From Isoetes taiwanensis (Eukaryota; Streptophyta; Lycopodiopsida; Isoetales; Isoetaceae): 64,000 bases of DNA. A program made the position numbers and the translations under genes. Location: the NCBI GenBank assembly GCA_021234155.1, contig JAJEKV010000001.1, positions 18,125,382-18,189,381 on the forward strand, read 5' to 3'. Positions within the stretch are counted from its first letter, which is position 1. The number at the start of each line of letters is the position of its first letter. The notes below the pieces were generated by a model. The model was not told where the DNA came from and did no database searches. It was given only the letters and a program-made list of their open reading frames with translations. Below are positions 58,995-64,000 of the stretch, piece by piece.

Positions 58995-61900
58995 ATGTTG
59001 TTGCAATTGGGTATTGCATTGACTTGCTCAGTCGCTTCCTTCAGCTTCTCTCCTACCAAGATCAACCCTAATGAGTCGATCATTGAATGTGGTAAGGTTC
59101 TTACACCAATTTTTTTTATAGTTTGTACGATGCCAGTAATACTTTTGCTTAGTTCTATGACTATCTCACTATAGCTAGTGCCTGTGAACATGAGGATTAC
59201 TTAATTATATCTCTGTCAATCTCTTCAAGTGCTTAAAATACATTATAATTCAGAGGAAGAGGTTGCTGATGAGGATGGGTGTGGAAAATCACACCACGAG
59301 GCCAAAACGAGATTATGCTTTGAACCTAAGACCAAAAAGGTAAACTATCTTTATTTAATCTTCTTCCAAATGATAAACACTGATGATTATGGTTATCTCA
59401 CTCAGATAGATGAGAAAGTGGACGGCATGAGTCCTGCTAGCGCTATAACTTCCCTTGGGGATAGTGATCTTAATGCGCTGTTGCTTCCAGAATTAGAAGA
59501 TCTGTTTCCTGCAGAAAATGGCATGAGTTTTATTTCGCCTCCAAGAAGGGATTTCAAGTCATTGCCTAAACATGAGAAAACGTTGCGAGCTAGAAAGAAT
59601 TTATCCATTTGGTTGGATAATGAGGAGATTGAAAACCATGAGCCAACACCAGGTATTTTCCATGGAGAAAAGGACCGATCACAGGATGGTCTTAGAAGCA
59701 AGCCACAAAAGAAAGGTAAATCATCCACCAAATCAATTGCTGTTCTGCGAGATAGGCCTGGTGGTGGCAAACATGGTTCAATGGAGTTGGAAGATTTGGA
59801 ACACAAGAGAAATTGCTTAGATGAGCGTGACCAAAACATGCTGGAATGTTCTTCTTTCACAGACCAACACAATGTCCCAGATGTAAACTTTGCAAATAAG
59901 AAAGTGGATGTTACGCCAGATGTTGCTGTTGAACTAAACAACTTAAGAATAGCAGTTGCAGAATTAAGAGAGAGAGAAGGTATTATTCAAGGGGAGCTGT
60001 TAGAGTACTACGGTCTAGAAGAGCAACATAGTTATGTGATTGAACTTGAAAAAGATCTGAGAAAGAAGGTTGCAGAGATTGAGGATCTAAAATTACAGGT
60101 TTTCACTTTGGAGAGACAGAAAAAGGAGATATCTGAGGAGGCCACTATCATTGAAGGCATAAAGGATGAGCTAATTATGGAGGCAGAAGAAGAGCTCAGG
60201 ATGAAACAAGCTGAAATTGGAGATCTGAATTCAAGGTTATACTTTCTGGAATGGGAGATGCGTGAAAAAGATGCTACAAGTGACTTACAGAAAGAACTCG
60301 CAGAGGCCAAACATAAGATTAATGAATTGCAACGACAGATTCATACAGAGATGGGTAGGACTCAAATGCAAAGATTAAAAGAGAAAGTAAAAGCATTGCA
60401 TGGAAAAGATGAAAATAAGTGTGACCAAGACATTGACATTGAAAAGAAACTTCAGGCTGCTAAAATCTTGGAGGTTGAGGTGGTTGAATTGCGACGGAGA
60501 AATAAAGATCTTGAACATCAAAAGAGGGAGCTGAATATGAAACTTGCTGCAGCGGATTCACAGATCAATGTGCTCTCTAGAAAAACGGAGGTATTTTTTC
60601 ATATAAGAAATTTTGCTCTAGAATAAGGCTAAGTAAAACCAGGATTATGAAGTTTTAACTCGACGTGTTTTTTGCGCCATAAAAATGATGGAAGATAACA
60701 CGTGATTAAAATTGTTTTCTGGAGGGATTTAGTCTTTGTGGCAGTATTTGCCAAAGGCTTACCTTATGTAATCTTTTTAGGCATTTCTTAAATTTGGTCA
60801 CACAGTTTCCTTAAAGGGTTCTACTTAGAATACATTGGCTCTTCCACCTGCTACATTTCAAATTTTAGTTGACAAAAATTTGATAGTACAGCAGTTTATA
60901 TTTGGCTCTAACATTTTGGGAAGCACAGAGCAGAAAGACTCTGACTGGTTGCCTATGCATCATGAGAGAATGCGAATGCCTTTTCTCATGCAGATCTTCC
61001 AAGTGTGATCTGTAAATTCTTTTTGGCTAACGTGAAATGCTTGACCTTCGAATGAGCCACGTGATTCAGTTCTCATCCTCAGTAGGCCCACACCCTGTCT
61101 CAGGTAGGAGCCTAGAAGCCAGGTTTTGGAATATAGCTGCGTTTTTAACAATTTTTCAGCATGGTTATATCTGCTAGTGGTTCTGAAAGTTTTGTCTTTA
61201 CCTTTTTCCACTTTTAAGGTCTGAATGATAGGCACCCCGACCAGATTGCTCATTCAGCTTGCAGGGAATAAGAACAAGAAAAAATGAGCCTAAAAGGAAT
61301 CCAATGACTCGAAACTGCTAACAACAAAACTCATTGTACCATCAAGCCCAGTGGCAGCATCTATAGCTATCCAACTCTTTACAATTAACCATCTACATGC
61401 CAATAACCGGATACTTACTTCTCTTCCATGTTGTCTAGACACTGTCTGTGCTCATACCTTATGATATCTCTTAGGACCTTGTAACTGATAACACTGCATG
61501 TACTATGACAGAGTGATATAATTGCAAAGGTTGAAGCAGAAGCTGCATCATTGAAACGGGCAAATGAGGATTTATGTAAGCAGGTGGAAACTCTGCAAAG
61601 CAATAGATTTAGCGAGGTGGAAGAGATTGTCTACTTACGGTGGATTAATGCGTGCTTACGCTACGAGCTACGAAGTTTGCAGTCTCTGGTCGAAGCTAAA
61701 GCTCCATCTCTTGAACTCAATAAAAGCGCTAGTCCAAGGTCTCAAGAGAAAGCGAAACAGTTAATACTGGAATATGGACGCCCGAGAGAAGAACAGGAGG
61801 ATTCTGCTTACGACAGTACATCGTCACAACCGTCTGTGTCATCCTCATGTATATCATCTGATGGTTTGAGACAGGAGGAGCACGGTCAAGAATCCTGCTC

Positions 61901-63816
61901 TAAAACATCCCGCATCATAAAGAGGCTCAAAAGTTGGGGCAGAAGCAAGGACGATGCACACATTTTCTTGGATGCACCTTCTGTAGAAATTAAGCAGGAA
62001 ATGGCTGGGATCTCTGGTGAAAGCAGTCCATTTTCGAGTACAGAAAATGGGTTAAGTCCACTCGAATCTCTGATTCTAAGGAATACCAGTAATGCAGTAG
62101 AAGCTACAGCATGTGGTGCAAAGACGAGTAGAAAAAGTAATGCTTCAGCTGCGTCCTGTAATTTTCCACAGTTTAGCAACACCCTCACGCCGACAACAGT
62201 TAAGTCGGTTGGATCTTGTGGAAGCAGATCCACATTCGGAAGATCAAAGTCTTCCAACGTTGCAGCATCTTTTGAACTAATGTCTCTTGCTGTGGCTAGT
62301 ACTGAGCTGACAGAGAGATACCCTCCATTCAAGGACAGGCATAAATTGGCATTGGAATGGGAACAATCAATCAAAGAGAAGGCGGAAGAGGTGGCAGCCA
62401 GCAAACGCTCTGAAGCTATAAGTTCATTGACGGCCACAGAAGTGAAAAAAAGATCTCCTAGAAAGGCAAAGCCCCCACCTGAGCCATCTCCAAGTTCTGT
62501 AACACCATGCAAGCCCATTGAAAAACCAGCTATGGCAGTTCCTCTTCCTCCCCCCCAAAATGGAGCAACCCCAACACCCCCACCTCCACCTCCTCCTCCT
62601 CTCCCAGGTTTAAAAAAATCTCAGCCTCAAAATTGCAGTTCAATCCAAAGAGCACCTGAAGTAGTTCAATTTTACCAGTCCTTGATGAAACGTGATGTGA
62701 AAAAGGACTCGGCTGTGCTTCCCTCTGCCAAGGCCGATGGCAATTTGACTGAGATTCGCAATGACATGATTGGAGAAATCCAGAATCGATCTTCTCATCT
62801 GCTCGCTGTAAGTTTTTGCTTTAAATTTAGCATATCTGCATAGAGCTGACTCTAGATAGTTTTTTTTGCAGATCAAAGCTGATGTTGAGACTCAGGGTGA
62901 GTTTGTCCAATCTCTGGCAAAACAAGTTCTTGCAGCTTCTTATTCAAACATCGATGATATTGTAGCATTTGTCAGTTGGTTAGACGAGGAGCTCTCTTTT
63001 CTGGTAAGGTTTAAATGTTGTCATTCAGTAACTTTCAGATGGACACTTGCATGTTTAAGGGGCTGTTTTTCTTTTGGGAAAAGGTGGATGAACGGGCAGT
63101 GTTAAAGCACTTTGATTGGCCTGAAGGAAAGGCGGATGCTTTTCGGGAGGCGGCATTTGAGTATCAGGATCTGAAGAAACTAGAGCATGAGATATCCTCA
63201 TATAAAGATGACCATCATCTACATCGAGATGTTGCATTGAGAAAAATGTTGGCTCTGCTGGAAAAGTAACTTTTTTTCTTCTTTTATATTAGTTCTGCAT
63301 TTCAAAAGAACCTAGTTGCTCACTTAAGCTTTTGGTGAACAGGGTAGAACGAAGCGTCTACGCTCTTCTGAGAACACGAGAAAAGGCAATTGCACGTTAT
63401 AAAGAACATAGTATTCCCGTATATTGGATTCTTGATTCTGGAATAGTAGGCAAGGTACCAACTGTGTCCAATGCTCATTTGATTTTGCCAAATTTAAGAA
63501 TGTTCTTATTCTGGAGGGTGTCTTTGAAATGCAGATCAAGCAGTCTTCTGTCAAATTAGCACAGAAGTATATGAGGAGGATAATTAAGGAGTTAGATTGT
63601 ATTGGCACAGCTTCGCAAAAACCAACGAGAGAATTTTTACTTTTGCAAGGAGTGCGATTTGCATTTCGTGTGCATCAGGTAATTTCTGAATACATTTTTA
63701 TTTGGATTAGGTTGGTTTCAATTTGGGCGCTCGTATATTTGCAGTTTGCCGGTGGCTTTGATCACGATAGTATGCGCACTTTTGAGGAGCTTCGCAGTAG
63801 CGCATGTAAATGCTAA
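58995..63816 (+). CDS. CHUP1: CHUP1, chloroplast unusual positioning 1, complete gene
   Basis: Exons: 58995-59091, 59230-59339, 59406-60590, 61512-62807, 62872-63003, 63084-63265, 63343-63454, 63535-63678, 63745-63816. All are GT-AG and in phase, giving 1109 codons plus stop. Residues 1-20 are the hydrophobic outer-envelope anchor (MLLQLGIALTCSVASFSFS). An acidic linker follows (LPELEDLFPAENG). About 242-480 is the coiled coil (GELLEYYGLEEQ, NRFSEVEEIVYLRWINACLR). A Ser-rich middle contains KRLKSWGRSKDD. A proline run (TPPPPPPPPPLPG, about residue 819) precedes the conserved C-terminus from 844 (RAPEVVQFYQSLMKR, VSWLDEELSFL, HFDWPEGKADA, EFLLLQGVRFAFRVHQ). The family sits on the chloroplast surface and organises short actin filaments for light-driven chloroplast movement. 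The start is the Met matching the family N-terminus. Confidence 0.97.
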
Positions 63817-64000
63817 GGCCTGCATAAATTTTTTAAGCTTGCAGAATAAAGGAAATGTATACAAATTTCAATAAAAGATTTCCTTTTGTCAACTTGCAAG
63901 CAACTTAGAGTGATTATTCAACCCTTGGATATTTAATCTATAGTTAATTTCGTAAAATATTGTTTAAGGGTGAGCTTGTTGGGAAGGGATTCCCTGTTTG
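63817..64000 (+). other. CHUP1 3' UTR
   Basis: The AT-rich sequence after the CHUP1 stop contains AATAAAGG and CAATAAAAG at 63846 and 63871, which are plausible plant polyadenylation signals. Confidence 0.5.

Noticed and set aside
59402-60310. Minus-strand Ser-rich ORFs under CHUP1
   Set aside because: They are complements of the Glu/Lys-rich coiled-coil exons and are not independent genes.
1-64000. Bacterial-type operon, defence system or biosynthetic cluster
   Set aside because: The genes present are unrelated, intron-bearing plant genes separated by transposons; no co-directional cluster of enzymes or defence genes was seen.

Overview
The window is plant nuclear DNA. It carries three intact, intron-containing plant genes: CHUP1, the SMC5/6 kleisin NSE4, and an RRM/RS/coiled-coil RNA-binding protein. 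These sit in AT-rich sequence packed with plant-type retrotransposons (L1-like LINEs, a Ty3 chromovirus, a Ty1-copia element, a tRNA-derived SINE). The mix of old, nested, decayed elements and gene relics suggests a large seed-plant genome, perhaps a gymnosperm. The lineage is inference only; nothing here fixes the species.

Layout. 1-445: edge of a 29-bp minisatellite, then a LINE 3' tail. 600-7400: a possible MITE and an old minus-strand LINE (A), split at 4664-6145 by a younger minus-strand LINE (B). 7715-11115 (-): intact 11-exon RNA-binding protein gene. 13376-17777 (+): LINE C, with an exact 16-bp target-site duplication. 18700-20290 (+): ORF1 part of a related LINE (E), followed by a Ty3 chromovirus 3' half (about 20297-22351). 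22370-24950 (+): LRR receptor-like pseudogene with a tandem duplication; one copy holds a LINE 3' end and expanded GATA/GATC microsatellites. 26292-28151 (-): NSE4. 31074-31930 and 35108-36420: copies of a tRNA-like repeat flanking a serpin pseudogene (32400-33540, -). 37900-39650: HSP70 relic and unidentified exon-like segments. 43950-45378: LINE F 3' end. 45880-49110 (-): Ty1-copia interrupted by a small TIR insertion. 49110-54199 (+): LINE D, GC-rich relative of LINE C. 58995-63816 (+): complete CHUP1.

The intact genes are unrelated housekeeping loci (chloroplast positioning, chromosome maintenance, RNA processing) and form no pathway or cluster. The most distinctive material is the LINE C/D/E family. 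Its 3' ends carry a conserved GC hairpin, a short conserved block and a microsatellite-like tail instead of poly(A). One insertion can be compared with its own empty site inside the window. I found no CRISPR array, no organised novel gene system and no convincing functional tRNA or rRNA gene.
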